Part shown: positions 1-8,702 of the stretch, in pieces
How positions within the stretch are numbered: position 1 is the first letter of the stretch
Layout: every line of letters starts with the position of its first letter
Origin: an uncultured Acidobacteriia bacterium
Lineage (GTDB): Bacteria; Acidobacteriota; Terriglobia; Bryobacterales; Bryobacteraceae
DNA: 60,099 nt
Reading direction: 5' to 3'
Assembly: GCA_903892565.1 (NCBI GenBank)
Contig: CAITIX010000449.1
Coordinates: 1-60,099, forward strand
The notes under the pieces: generated by a model
Told to the model about the DNA's origin: nothing
What the model saw: only the letters and a program-made list of their open reading frames with translations
The model's database searches: none
Translations under genes and position numbers: made by a program

Positions 1-156
1 GCTACCGGTGAAGTGGGCCCGATGTTCGATGCGCTCGAAGGGGCTTACCAACAGCGCGACCGGTTGCTGATCGAAATCAAGAACGAGCGATTCTTCGACC
101 CCTACCGCGCCGACCCGCGCTTCCAATCCCTGCTCGCGAAAATGAATCTGGCGTAA
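1..156 (+). CDS. C-terminal end of a probable TPR-repeat protein (partial)
   Basis: The reading frame is open from the first base and stops at TAA after 51 codons. The peptide ends in a pattern (alanine-rich helix, then FFDPYRADPRFQSLLAKMNL) that is typical of the last TPR unit of large acidobacterial proteins combining a Ser/Thr kinase or winged-helix/TolB propeller with a TPR tail. The DPRF..LL.KM.L ending is what I recognise; the domain upstream is outside the window, so the function of the whole protein cannot be stated. Confidence 0.6.
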   Translation, partial: ATGEVGPMFDALEGAYQQRDRLLIEIKNERFFDPYRADPRFQSLLAKMNLA

Positions 157-174
157 AACAAGAACCTCTCCACT

Positions 175-280
175 TGTCATCCTGAGCGAAGTCGACGGAT
201 CTGCTTTTGCCCGGGCGTTAGGAAATGCCTTAGAAGTAGATCCCTCGACGGAGTTTACCCGATTCGGGCTCGGGATGACG
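175..280. repeat. REP-like dispersed repeat, inverted pair
   Basis: Two oppositely oriented copies of a motif of the form GTCATCC(C/T)GAG..GTCGA(C/G)GGATCTGC lie at 175-208 and 236-279 and can fold into an imperfect hairpin. Related copies occur at 44491-44524 and 52148-52266. All lie between genes. The type is known from many acidobacterial and proteobacterial genomes; what it does here is not visible. Confidence 0.65.
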
Positions 281-323
281 TTCGTAGTGAGTCTGATGTC
301 GGGACGAGGAATACGCCGGACCC

Positions 324-492
324 GAGCCGCGACCAAAGGGAGCGGTCCAGCGTTCTGAGCACCTCGGCGCCGCAGCGTTCACATCAATCCACTCTTGCCA
401 TCCTGAGCGCCAGCCGATCTGATGTGTGTGGGGCAAGCTTCAAGGTTTGTGTGAAAACTGCGAAGCTGAACCGCTCCCTTTGGTCGCGGCTC
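324..492. repeat. Inverted repeat, GAGCCGCGACC / AGGGAGCGG family
   Basis: The 22 bases at 324-345 (begin GAGCCGCGACC, end AGGGAGCGG) recur exactly as their reverse complement at 471-492. A looser copy, ACCGCGACCCGTTAGGGAGC, occurs at 53333-53352. The arms are 125 bases apart, so this is more likely two oppositely inserted repeat units than a terminator. Confidence 0.6.
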
Positions 493-624
493 TGGTCCGA
501 TGTCGTGAGCCTTTACGTGCTGATGAAGGTAGCGACCGAGCGGTCCAGCACCGGTGTTTCAAACAGACTCGTCGCCCTGAGAGGTACACGAAATCCGAGA
601 AATCTCTGCCCTGGGTTCCCCAGA

Positions 625-1047
625 CTATTTCGCCTGGGTTGTGAGTGTTGCGCCCTTGGGGACAATGAACGTCGCGATGGCCTTGATCGGCTGAGTGCCC
701 TTATTGATGCCTTCGTGGATCTTACCGGTTTCGACGACGAAGGATTGCCCGGCCTTGTAGTCCACGGTCGGCTTGCCTTCGTAATCCAGGCTGAGCGTTC
801 CTTCTGTCACGTAAATCATCGCGAGGCCCGGGTGCGTGTGGCGACCTTCGCGGCCACCGACGGGGATCTCCACGCCGACCAGCAGCGCTTCAAAGCCGGC
901 CTGCGGCGTATCGTGCCGCATCAGCACCGTGCGTTTCACTTCCGGCGTGCCTTGGGCCAACGCGCGTGGCATAAACGTCAATGTGAAGAAAGCGGCGGCG
1001 GAAAGCGCGGCGGCCAAAGCGATGGTGCGGGTCAAGCGGATTTTCAT
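625..1047 (-). CDS. Secreted small cupin-domain protein
   Basis: A 140-residue exported protein. The start is set at the ATG that follows AAGGAG with 6-nt spacing; the open frame continues further upstream but without family resemblance. Residues 1-32 are a signal peptide (basic start, hydrophobic core, ALA-Q cleavage). The rest is a single cupin barrel: GREGRHTHPG carries the first metal-ligand histidines, and a second motif GKIHEG is seen near the C-terminus. The fold binds a metal and often acts on small carbon compounds or as a sensor. It is transcribed divergently from the beta-lactamase-fold gene. Substrate is unknown. Confidence 0.8.
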   Translation of the reverse strand: MKIRLTRTIALAAALSAAAFFTLTFMPRALAQGTPEVKRTVLMRHDTPQAGFEALLVGVEIPVGGREGRHTHPGLAMIYVTEGTLSLDYEGKPTVDYKAGQSFVVETGKIHEGINKGTQPIKAIATFIVPKGATLTTQAK

Positions 1048-1225
1048 GGAATGCTCCTTGAGTTTGCGGAGGCGGCGCGAAATCCCGTTACTGCAATGTT
1101 CGCGGCACCGCCCGAAAAAAGAGTATAGCGAAGTTCGTGGACCGAACGCGTCCATTTGCACTGCATCCGCAGCACCTCCATGCATCCCAATTGGATACAC
1201 TGAGCACACTCGGGAAGTTCACATT

Positions 1226-2476
1226 ATGCATCTGCGCAAATCCACCTTTATCGCCACGGCCTTCGCGGCCCTCGCTAGCTCCTTGGCCCCTCCGGCTATC
1301 GCCCAGACAAACGTATTTTCAGACGCGGCCAAGTCCGAGTTCTTACGACAGCTCAACAGCGCCGTGAGTCATGGCGATACGCCGGGCGTGGTGGCTCTCG
1401 TGGTCGGACGCGACGGAGTGCTCTACGAAGGCACGTCCGGCAAGCTTGATATTGCGAAAAATATCGCGATGCCCGTGGATGCCATCTTTGCGATCGCGTC
1501 GATGACGAAGCCGGTGACGTCAGTGGCGATCATGATGCTGCGCGAAGAGGGCAAGCTCCAGCTCGACGATCCGGTATCGAAATTCCTGCCGGGCTTCGAT
1601 CACCTCCAAGTGATTACGAAGTTCAACGAGAAGGACGCAGCCTATGAAACGCGTCCGGCGAAGCGGCCCATGACGATCCGCCATTTGCTGACACACACCT
1701 CCGGCATCGGCTACGGGTTTACGAACCCCATCGAGCACCGGCTCACGCAAACAACGAAAAAAGGGGAATGGGAGCTGCCGCTCTTAAGCGATCCTGGCGA
1801 GAAATGGACTTACAGCTCCAGCACGCGCGTGCTTGGCATGGTGGTCGAAAAAATCACTGGCGTGCCGCTCGAAGACTACTACCAGCAGCGCATTTTCAAA
1901 CCGCTCGGCATGGTGGATACGTCGTTCGCCGTGGCGGCCGACAAACAGCGGCGCATGCCAACGCAGTACAACCGTGTGAACGGCCTGTTGCAGGCACAAC
2001 CGAAGGCGCCCATTCCATCGACACCGGCTCCGCCGTTCCGTGGCGACGGCGGCCTCTACTCAACGGTGCGCGATTACGCGAAATTCATACAAATGATGCT
2101 CAACGGCGGCCGCCTCGGTGCCGCGAAGATCTTGAGCGTAGCCAGTGTGAAGATGATGGGCGAGAATCAAATCGGGGCGATCTTCGTCGAAACGCAGCCC
2201 GACGCCGACAAGCAACGCACCAAGCCGTTTCCGCTCGGCGCGGGCCGCGATAAATTCGGTTTCGGTTTTCAGATCGCTTCGAATGACCCGCAGTATGCCA
2301 AATTTCGCAGCCCGGGTAGCATGAGCTGGGCGGGCATCTATAACACCGAGTTCTGGATCGATCCAGTGAAGCACATCGGCGGCATCCAGATGATGCAGGT
2401 CCTGCCGTTCTATGACGACGGCGCCATCCGGACACTGCGCGATTTCGAGGAACTGGTGTACAAAAATCTGCCGTAG
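1226..2476 (+). CDS. Secreted serine beta-lactamase-fold hydrolase (class C / esterase family)
   Basis: A 416-residue protein of the S12 / class C beta-lactamase-related family, which includes D-peptidases, esterases and true lactamases. I start it at the ATG directly before MHLRKS because a clear signal peptide (residues 1-27, ending AIAQ) follows; the frame upstream lacks coding character. The catalytic SxxK is SMTK at about residues 92-95 and the second motif is YSS at 196-198. The HLLTHTSGIGYGF segment is typical of the family. No Shine-Dalgarno is obvious. Acidobacterial genomes carry many such paralogues, so it should not be called an antibiotic resistance gene. Confidence 0.85.
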   Translation: MHLRKSTFIATAFAALASSLAPPAIAQTNVFSDAAKSEFLRQLNSAVSHGDTPGVVALVVGRDGVLYEGTSGKLDIAKNIAMPVDAIFAIASMTKPVTSVAIMMLREEGKLQLDDPVSKFLPGFDHLQVITKFNEKDAAYETRPAKRPMTIRHLLTHTSGIGYGFTNPIEHRLTQTTKKGEWELPLLSDPGEKWTYSSSTRVLGMVVEKITGVPLEDYYQQRIFKPLGMVDTSFAVAADKQRRMPTQYNRVNGLLQAQPKAPIPSTPAPPFRGDGGLYSTVRDYAKFIQMMLNGGRLGAAKILSVASVKMMGENQIGAIFVETQPDADKQRTKPFPLGAGRDKFGFGFQIASNDPQYAKFRSPGSMSWAGIYNTEFWIDPVKHIGGIQMMQVLPFYDDGAIRTLRDFEELVYKNLP

Positions 2477-2523
2477 CCGCGGGGCCATAGGCTCAGATGA
2501 AGGCTGCCCGCGCTAGCTCTCCG

Positions 2524-3663
2524 CTATGCCATTACTTTTAGAAATGCGCTCTTGAATTTATTCATCTCGTCCTGCGTTCCAACCGTGACACGGACGTGCG
2601 TCGGCCATGCCGGCCAGACGCGCCCGATGTAGACTTTTTCAGTGCGCAGTGCCAGGATGATCTGTTCCCCGGGACGCCCAGTGTCCACCATGAAACAGTT
2701 CGAGATCGAAGGAACAAAGCGAAACTTGTGCTTATCGAGAAACGCGAGCGTATCCTCTCGCACGTCGCCCATGATCTTGCGCCGCTCCGGAACGAGATTC
2801 GGTTGCAGCAGGCTGGCACTGGCAGCCACCATACCCGTGATGGGCAGCATGCCCGCGCTGAAGCCACCGAGTTTCTCAATCACATCTGGACGCGCGATCA
2901 CGGCTCCAGCGCGCAATCCAGCCATGCCGTAAATCTTGGAGAATGTCCGCAGGACGATGACGTCTTTATCCGCGGCCACAAGATCCGTATTAAATGGCGC
3001 TCCCGCAATGTGCGTATAGGCTTCGTCAATCATCACGACCGAACCCTTCGGCTTATTCGCGACGAGCCATTCGATATCGGCTTTGCTGGTCAACGTCCCC
3101 GTCGGATTGTTGGGATTACAAATGTAGTAAAGCCCGGCATTCGGATCTGCGGCGAGCATGCCCTTGACATCGTGCGCGTAGTCCGCCGCAAGCGGAACCT
3201 TTACGACTTTCGATCCAATGAATTTCGCGGCGCGTTCGGCGGCTTCGTAACTCGGATCGGCGATCACGAGGGGGCGCGTCGGCGATGTGAACGCGAGCAC
3301 GGCCTGATGCAGCGGCGCGCTCGATCCTGGATAAATGCGAACGTAGTCAGCCTTAACGCCTTCCTGGTCCGCCAAAATCCTTTGGACTTTATCGCCTTCC
3401 GCGTACATGTAGCGGCCGCCGTTCGATGTCACCTTGTGCACCGCCTCCAGAGCCTCTTTGCACGGTCCCAGCGGATTCTCATTTGCATTGATGAGCACTG
3501 CGTCGGGCGGAAGATTATCGACCTTCGACAACTGCGCCAGCGCCGATTCGTTGTAGAACGGCAGTGTGGATCCGGCGGCCAGAACCGTGGCAATCCGTCC
3601 AAATGAACGCCGCGAAAATCCGCGACGGAAGAAGTCTTTTTGTTCCGATGCTGCGAGCGTCAC
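2524..3663 (-). CDS. Tat-exported histidinol-phosphate-aminotransferase-like PLP enzyme
   Basis: A 379-residue class I/II aminotransferase most like HisC. It starts with GTG preceded by GAAGGG. Unusually it carries a Tat-type leader: SRRSFGRI near residue 19, then a hydrophobic stretch ending in ALAQ. The aminotransferase core begins at about residue 47 with VLINANENPLGPC; NPNNPTGTL, IDEAY and the PLP lysine region RTFSKIYGMAGLRAG are all present, so it looks catalytically intact. HisC is normally cytoplasmic, so an exported version is unlikely to serve histidine synthesis. No his genes are nearby. Substrate is unknown. Confidence 0.85.
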   Translation of the reverse strand: MTLAASEQKDFFRRGFSRRSFGRIATVLAAGSTLPFYNESALAQLSKVDNLPPDAVLINANENPLGPCKEALEAVHKVTSNGGRYMYAEGDKVQRILADQEGVKADYVRIYPGSSAPLHQAVLAFTSPTRPLVIADPSYEAAERAAKFIGSKVVKVPLAADYAHDVKGMLAADPNAGLYYICNPNNPTGTLTSKADIEWLVANKPKGSVVMIDEAYTHIAGAPFNTDLVAADKDVIVLRTFSKIYGMAGLRAGAVIARPDVIEKLGGFSAGMLPITGMVAASASLLQPNLVPERRKIMGDVREDTLAFLDKHKFRFVPSISNCFMVDTGRPGEQIILALRTEKVYIGRVWPAWPTHVRVTVGTQDEMNKFKSAFLKVMA

Positions 3664-3822
3664 GATGAATTTCCCTTCGGAAAGACCGGTGAGGACAAGC
3701 CTTACGGGGGCGCGCGCGAATCAGAAACGGGGATTGTGGAACGGACGGCGGGGTCGTAGTCCTGCGATAACCGGATCGCAGACTACTTAGCTGCAAACTA
3801 TCACATCGCCGAAAAGGAAGTC

Positions 3823-3854
3823 AATGCGGGCGTCGTTCAATGCGGACGTCGTTC
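3823..3854. repeat. 16-bp tandem duplication
   Basis: The unit AATGCGGGCGTCGTTC is followed directly by a copy with one mismatch. It lies between the HisC-like gene and the end of the metallo-beta-lactamase gene and looks like a recent slippage event. Confidence 0.7.
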
Positions 3855-3886
3855 AAGCGGATGTGGTCGGGAGCAGCGGAACGACA

Positions 3887-4810
3887 TCACTTCTTCAGCT
3901 CGGAGTACAGCATCCTTACAAAACGGTCCGCACTGGTACCGCCTTGCGGAGACGGATTCAGCGCTCCCGGGATCTTCGCGTCATACGCCGACGTTGGTTT
4001 CGCGGCGAGCACTTCCTCCACGCTCTTGCCCTGCTTCATCAGCACCTGCACTTTCCCGCGCACGTCCGCGATCATGTTGCGGTACGGGACGATGTCGTCG
4101 CGCTTGATGATCGTTCCATGGCCTGGGATCAGCTTCGTGTTTGGACCCGCGATCTTCATCACATAATCCAACGCCTCCAGCGCGCCTTTGAGGCTGCCGC
4201 CATTGCCGGTGTCGATGTAGGGATATCCAAAGTTGCGGTAGAAATCGCCGATCATGATGATGTCGGCATTTTCGAAACGAAAGATCGTGTCGCCGCCGGT
4301 ATGTGCCGCGCGAATCGGAATCAGGTCGACGATCTCGCCGTTCATGCGGAACTTAATGGCATCGCCCATGCCGTAGGTGATGTTCGGCAGTCGTGCAGGA
4401 TCCGTATTCGTAGCACGCACCATATCGACACGGAGTTCTTCGCGCGCCAGAAGGATGGCTCCCTGCTTGACGATGTTGCCGTTGCCTCCGGTATGATCCA
4501 CATGCAAGTGCGTGTTGCCCAGGTAACGAATCGGCTGCGTGCTGATCTTGCGAATCGCCGCGAGGACCTTGCCCGTGACCTGCTCATACTGCGAGTCCAC
4601 CATGAAGATGCCGTCGGGGCCCGTGAGGATCCCGATGCGGCCACCCGCGCCATCGGGATGATTGGGATCGGCAGCGCCCGGAGCGCCCGCCAGCATGTAG
4701 AGATTGGGCGTGTACTGCTCCGTTAGAATTTCGATCTTGTCGTATTGAATCTGCGCATGTGCGGCGATCGCACACACGGCGGACAGGCAGGCGATGCGGG
4801 TGAGTTGCAT
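3887..4810 (-). CDS. Secreted metallo-beta-lactamase-fold hydrolase
   Basis: A 307-residue protein with a short signal peptide (cleavage near AHAQ, residue 20). The zinc site is complete: HLHVDH at residues 101-106 followed by TGGN, then a histidine in AAHTGGDT, an aspartate in IGDFYRN and a final histidine in IPGHGT. This is the MBL superfamily, near the group annotated as cyclase or B3-like MBL-fold hydrolase. The natural substrate cannot be read from the sequence; hydrolysis of lactones, esters or lactams is possible. It is on the same strand as the amidohydrolase upstream of it and may be co-transcribed, with a gap of about 60 bases. Confidence 0.85.
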   Translation of the reverse strand: MQLTRIACLSAVCAIAAHAQIQYDKIEILTEQYTPNLYMLAGAPGAADPNHPDGAGGRIGILTGPDGIFMVDSQYEQVTGKVLAAIRKISTQPIRYLGNTHLHVDHTGGNGNIVKQGAILLAREELRVDMVRATNTDPARLPNITYGMGDAIKFRMNGEIVDLIPIRAAHTGGDTIFRFENADIIMIGDFYRNFGYPYIDTGNGGSLKGALEALDYVMKIAGPNTKLIPGHGTIIKRDDIVPYRNMIADVRGKVQVLMKQGKSVEEVLAAKPTSAYDAKIPGALNPSPQGGTSADRFVRMLYSELKK

Positions 4811-4851
4811 AACGCACCATTCTCGCCGATTCCAGAGCCTAGGCCAAGGGG

Positions 4852-4877
4852 CGTGCTATTTCCGCGTGCTATTTCCG
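4852..4877. repeat. 13-bp tandem duplication over a stop codon
   Basis: CGTGCTATTTCCG occurs twice head to tail. On the minus strand the right-hand copy contains the TAG stop codon of the amidohydrolase gene, so the duplication has copied the stop region without changing the protein. Confidence 0.75.
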
Positions 4878-6287
4878 CGAGGCCCGCTCGATTCCCCGCG
4901 CTCGATCATCGCGAATGATCTTTCCGCCCTTCATCACGAACTGGACCCGCTCCATTTCCGTAATGTCCGCCAGAGGATCGCCCGAGACCGCGATCAGATC
5001 CGCGAACTTGCCTTTCTCGATGGATCCAATTTGATCATGCCATCCCAGCGCTTCCGCATTGGTCATCGTGGCAGCTTGCAGCGCCCTGACGGACGTCAAT
5101 CCTCCGTGCATCACCAGCTGGACCAATTCCAGGGCCTGCGTTCCGTGCGCGAACGTCGAGCCATCCGCGCCACTGCCCACCATGAGCTTCATGCCCTTCG
5201 TCGTAGCGGCCATCGCCACAGCCTTCTCGAAAATCGGGATCATCCGATACTTGCCGCCGGTGCTCTTGGCGTCGTTATCGTCCATGTAAGGTTCGGTATA
5301 GCGTTGCAAGGTTGGGTCGTAATACAGCCCCTTGGCCACAATCATGTTGGCCTCTTCCTGATCCAGACCAAACGCGTGTTCGATCACGTCGCATCCGGCG
5401 ACGATGGCGTTTCGCAGCCCTTCGCCTCCATAGTTGTGACACGTCGACTTCTTACCCAGACGATGCGCCTCATCAATCGCCGCTTGCAACACGGGCAACG
5501 GATAGGTCACCTCATATTCCGCGACTCCCGTGGGCGTGAACGAATAAGCACCGGCAGGATACAACTTGATCCAATCCGTTCCGTGCGCCACCTGATCGCG
5601 CACGGCCGCGCGCGCTTCCTCAGCGGAGCGAACCACGGCGGCAGCCAGCGGATCCTCGGGCGCCGCAGGGTCCTTCGGCTTCGCGCCCCACACGATTCCT
5701 CGTGTGGACACCTGATAGCGCGGTCCATCGATGCGTCCTTCGTTAATGGCGTTGCGAATGGCGACGTCGCCGTATCCGTTCCCGTGGCTGGTCATATCGC
5801 GCGCCGTGGTGAAGCCCGCCCGCAGATCGAATAGCGCGTTTTGCGCTCCGATCAGCATGTAGTCTTCCGTCTTGCCATTTGGTTTGCGCGTGTTGAACAT
5901 GTGCGTGTGCGCATCGATCAAGCCGGGCAGCACCGTTGCCTCACGCAAGTCGACGATGGACGCCCCCTCAGGAATTTTGACTTGCCCCTGCGGCCCGACC
6001 TCGGTAATCCGTTCGCCGGAAACAATCACCACCTGCTTCGTCCGCATCTGACCGCTCTTGCTGTCAAACAAGCGGCCTGCGCGGATCGCCACAACGCGAG
6101 GAGCGGGCGGGCATTGCTCGACACCGCCATCGGACCCGACACACGGCGTCGGTCCCGCGCCTCGCCAAGGAGTAGCGAGCAGCCGGGGTGGAACACCGGC
6201 GGTCTGAGCGCCCACATTTAGCGACCCGAACAACATCGCGAATGCCACACTTCTTACGAACCTATTTCTCAAAAATTGGTTTTGCAT
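4869..6287 (-). CDS. Secreted metal-dependent amidohydrolase
   Basis: A 472-residue amidohydrolase-superfamily enzyme. The start follows GAGGAGGGC. A signal peptide ends near residue 27 (VGAQ). The beta-sandwich half begins at about residue 65 (VVAIRAGRLFDSKSG), the TIM-barrel metal motif is IDAHTHMF, and the C-terminal block SIEKGKFADLIAVSGDPLADI is the classic end of the imidazolonepropionase / Xaa-Pro dipeptidase-like subgroup. Metal ligands further along are seen in CHNYGG and EHAFG. Such exported amidohydrolases usually act on peptides, lactams or cyclic amides. It is divergent from the DAACS carrier gene. Confidence 0.87.
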   Translation of the reverse strand: MQNQFLRNRFVRSVAFAMLFGSLNVGAQTAGVPPRLLATPWRGAGPTPCVGSDGGVEQCPPAPRVVAIRAGRLFDSKSGQMRTKQVVIVSGERITEVGPQGQVKIPEGASIVDLREATVLPGLIDAHTHMFNTRKPNGKTEDYMLIGAQNALFDLRAGFTTARDMTSHGNGYGDVAIRNAINEGRIDGPRYQVSTRGIVWGAKPKDPAAPEDPLAAAVVRSAEEARAAVRDQVAHGTDWIKLYPAGAYSFTPTGVAEYEVTYPLPVLQAAIDEAHRLGKKSTCHNYGGEGLRNAIVAGCDVIEHAFGLDQEEANMIVAKGLYYDPTLQRYTEPYMDDNDAKSTGGKYRMIPIFEKAVAMAATTKGMKLMVGSGADGSTFAHGTQALELVQLVMHGGLTSVRALQAATMTNAEALGWHDQIGSIEKGKFADLIAVSGDPLADITEMERVQFVMKGGKIIRDDRARGIERASRK

Positions 6288-6413
6288 CGCGCCCTCCTCA
6301 CCGCTTTCAAACGCACCGGAAAATCCCGTTCAGCGTATCACGAATCTCGTAAGATCGGCCGGGCTTCCTTGCGTACTACAATCAGGACCAGTGCCGATCG
6401 TGAGCCTCCCGGA

Positions 6414-7730
6414 ATGAGCATCCGCAACACAAGAGGACAATCCAGTACCAGTTGGCTCCACCACCTGTGGATTCAGGTTCTCCTAGCCATGCTGGTGGGC
6501 ATTCTCTTGGGCGCATTCCGTCCCGATTTCGGGGAGCGGATGCAGCCCCTAGGCGATGGGTTCATCAAAGCCATCCGGATGTTGATCGCCCCCGTCATCT
6601 TCTGCACTGTGGTGCACGGAGTGGCGCGCATCGCCGACATGGCCCGCGTCGGTCGGACCGCGCTGAAGACGCTGTTCTACTTCGAGGTCTTGACCACCAT
6701 CGCCTTGATCGTGGGTCTCGCCGCTGTGAACCTTTTGCAGCCCGGCAAGGGAATGAACATCGATCTTTCCCGCGTGGATACGTCTGCTGTACAAACTTAC
6801 GTCACTGCGGGACGCAATCAAACGGCCGGATCATTTCTGATGAACGTGATCCCACAAACGATGGTCAGCGCCTTCGTCGAAGGCAACGTACTGCAAGTGC
6901 TCTTGATTGCCGTTCTATTTGGATTCGCGCTCATCAAGCTGGGATCCCGCGGGCGGTGGCTCTTGCAACTCATCGAAGCCACATCACACATGCTCTTCGG
7001 CGCGGTGGCGATCGTCATGCGCGCGGCTCCCATCGGAGCCTTCGGCGCGATCGCTTTCACGGTAAGCAAGTTCGGCGCCGGATCCCTCGTGTCGCTGGGA
7101 AAACTATTAGGTGGCTTCTATCTCACGTGTCTGGTGTTTGTGTTTGGAGTGCTGGGGCCCATCTGCGCGTGGTGCGGCTTCCGGTTGACCGCACTGCTGC
7201 GCTACTTGTGGGATGAACTATTGATCGTGCTTGCGACGACCTCCTCGGAGACCGTGCTGCCCCGTCTCATCGACAAACTCGAAAAGCTGGGCTGCGAGGA
7301 AGGAATCACGGGACTGGTAGTGCCCACCGGGTATTCGTTCAATCTGGATGGCACGTGCCTGTATCTCTCCACTGCGGCAGTGTTCCTCGCGCAGGCCACC
7401 AACACGCCGCTCCCTCTCGGGCAGCAAGTGGGACTCTTGGGAGTGCTGCTGTTGACGTCCAAAGGCGCGGCCGGCGTGGCTGGAGCGGCGTTCGTGGTGC
7501 TGGCCTCGACCCTCTCCGCCGCGGGCACCATCCCGGTGGCAAGCGTAGCGTTGGTCTTGGGAATTCATCGCCTGATGTCGGAAGGCTTGACGCCCACGAA
7601 CCTGATCGGAAATGCGGTCGCCACGATTGTGATCTCCAAGTGGGAGGGCGCTCTCGATGAGGCTCAGTTGCATCGCGTATTAAACCAGACCGCGACAGAA
7701 GACGCTACAGATACGGCGCGAGTCGCATAA
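6414..7730 (+). CDS. Dicarboxylate/amino-acid:cation symporter (DAACS family) with altered binding site
   Basis: A 438-residue inner-membrane carrier of the GltP/DctA family. I start at ATG before SIRNTRG, where hydrophobic segments begin soon after. Hallmarks are present: TSSETVLPR (HP1), PTGYSFNLDGT (TM7) and the HP2 segment after TSKG. In TM8 the family pattern GID..(M)SEAR of DctA, equivalent to D390 and R397 of GltPh, is replaced by GIHRLMSEGLT, so both the aspartate and the carboxylate-binding arginine are missing. The substrate is therefore probably not a dicarboxylate. It sits 27 bases before the DUF6282 gene, suggesting import of that enzyme's substrate. Confidence 0.87.
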   Translation: MSIRNTRGQSSTSWLHHLWIQVLLAMLVGILLGAFRPDFGERMQPLGDGFIKAIRMLIAPVIFCTVVHGVARIADMARVGRTALKTLFYFEVLTTIALIVGLAAVNLLQPGKGMNIDLSRVDTSAVQTYVTAGRNQTAGSFLMNVIPQTMVSAFVEGNVLQVLLIAVLFGFALIKLGSRGRWLLQLIEATSHMLFGAVAIVMRAAPIGAFGAIAFTVSKFGAGSLVSLGKLLGGFYLTCLVFVFGVLGPICAWCGFRLTALLRYLWDELLIVLATTSSETVLPRLIDKLEKLGCEEGITGLVVPTGYSFNLDGTCLYLSTAAVFLAQATNTPLPLGQQVGLLGVLLLTSKGAAGVAGAAFVVLASTLSAAGTIPVASVALVLGIHRLMSEGLTPTNLIGNAVATIVISKWEGALDEAQLHRVLNQTATEDATDTARVA

Positions 7731-7757
7731 CGCATAAAATATGAGATCGGAGAAATT

Positions 7758-8675
7758 ATGAGCACGCAGACCAGCACGTCGACATCGCCAGCAGCATGGA
7801 AGGCGCTCGAAGGCGCTTACGATTTACAGGTCCACGTTGCACCGGACGTGATCGCGCGACGTATCGACGACGTGGGCTTGGCGCAGGAGTTTCTCGCGCG
7901 CGGCCTCGCCGGATTCGTCCTCAAGTCGCATTACTTCCCCACGGCCGAGCGCGCGCAGATCGTCAACAAAGTGGTTCCGGGGATCCACGCGTATGGAGCA
8001 ATCGTGCTGAATCACAGCATCGGCGGACTCAACCCCGTCGCGGTAGAGCTCGCCGGACGATCCGGTTGCAAGATCGTCTGGATGCCCACGGTGGATGCCG
8101 CCAACGAAACCGCAGGCCGCCCTGGTGGATCGGCCAAGAACCCTCCCTTCTGGGCGCAGATTCAATTGGAGCTCGCCGCCACGGGGCTCAATCCACCACC
8201 GATGACCGTCGTGGACGACAGCGGCGCACTGCTCCCCGCGGCGCTTTCGTGCCTGGAATTGATTCGCAAGCACGATATGATCCTCGCTACCGGACACTTG
8301 AGCCGCAAGGAAATTGTGGCGCTCGTGAAAGCCGCGCGTGACATGAAGCTGCGAAAGATTCTGGTCACGCACGCCGAATTTCCGTCACAGAATTTATCGG
8401 CCGACGAACAAGCGGAACTCGCCGGGCTGGGAGCTTCCATCGAGCATTGCTTCACCACGATGCACACCGGCAAGGCTTCCTGGGATGGCGTGTTCGAGGC
8501 CATCCGGAAAACCGGCGCGCGGCATTGCGTCATCTCCACCGATCTCGGGCAGACGACGAATCCAGGAATCGCAGAAGGCTTCGCGATGTTCGCCGAAACC
8601 CTACTCCAAGCCGGATTCACCGGGGAAGAAGTTCGTGCAATGGCCGTGCGCAACCCCGCGGAGTTGCTGGCTTAG
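7758..8675 (+). CDS. DUF6282 family protein (amidohydrolase-like)
   Basis: A 305-residue cytoplasmic protein with no signal peptide. A Shine-Dalgarno (GGAG) lies 6-8 bases before the ATG. It resembles the DUF6282 / amidohydrolase-related group: an early D.QVHVAPD motif in place of HxH, LKSHYFPTAERA, a histidine-rich ILATGHLS, ILVTHAEFP, and ISTDLGQTTNP near the C-terminus, consistent with a TIM-barrel metal hydrolase. Function is not known for the family. Translational proximity to the DAACS carrier suggests the two handle one compound. Confidence 0.75.
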   Translation: MSTQTSTSTSPAAWKALEGAYDLQVHVAPDVIARRIDDVGLAQEFLARGLAGFVLKSHYFPTAERAQIVNKVVPGIHAYGAIVLNHSIGGLNPVAVELAGRSGCKIVWMPTVDAANETAGRPGGSAKNPPFWAQIQLELAATGLNPPPMTVVDDSGALLPAALSCLELIRKHDMILATGHLSRKEIVALVKAARDMKLRKILVTHAEFPSQNLSADEQAELAGLGASIEHCFTTMHTGKASWDGVFEAIRKTGARHCVISTDLGQTTNPGIAEGFAMFAETLLQAGFTGEEVRAMAVRNPAELLA

Positions 8676-8702
8676 AACAGCGATGTTTCTAACTGCGCGG
8701 GC

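Larger units (their letters stand above)
157..624. other. Gene-free stretch filled with repeats
   Basis: No convincing gene is seen between the end of the TPR-type gene and the cupin gene. The stretch contains the REP-like element at 175-280, two arms of an inverted repeat at 324-345 and 471-492, and degenerate fragments of the same elements (for example around 396-445 and 530-550). Reading frames that cross it have no family resemblance. Confidence 0.6.

Noticed and set aside
230-436. Short minus-strand frame in the first spacer
   Set aside because: It lies entirely within repeat DNA and has no family resemblance or ribosome site.
424-1128. 234-codon plus-strand frame over the cupin gene
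   Set aside because: It starts in repeat sequence and is antisense to the cupin gene, which has a signal peptide and ribosome site.
2596-3606. 336-codon plus-strand frame opposite the HisC-like gene
   Set aside because: Arg/His-rich with no motif; the minus frame is a complete PLP enzyme.
1226-4810. Reading the two lactamase-fold genes as an antibiotic-resistance locus
   Set aside because: Both families are dominated by esterases, peptidases and other hydrolases in these genomes, and nothing in the sequence points to beta-lactam specificity.
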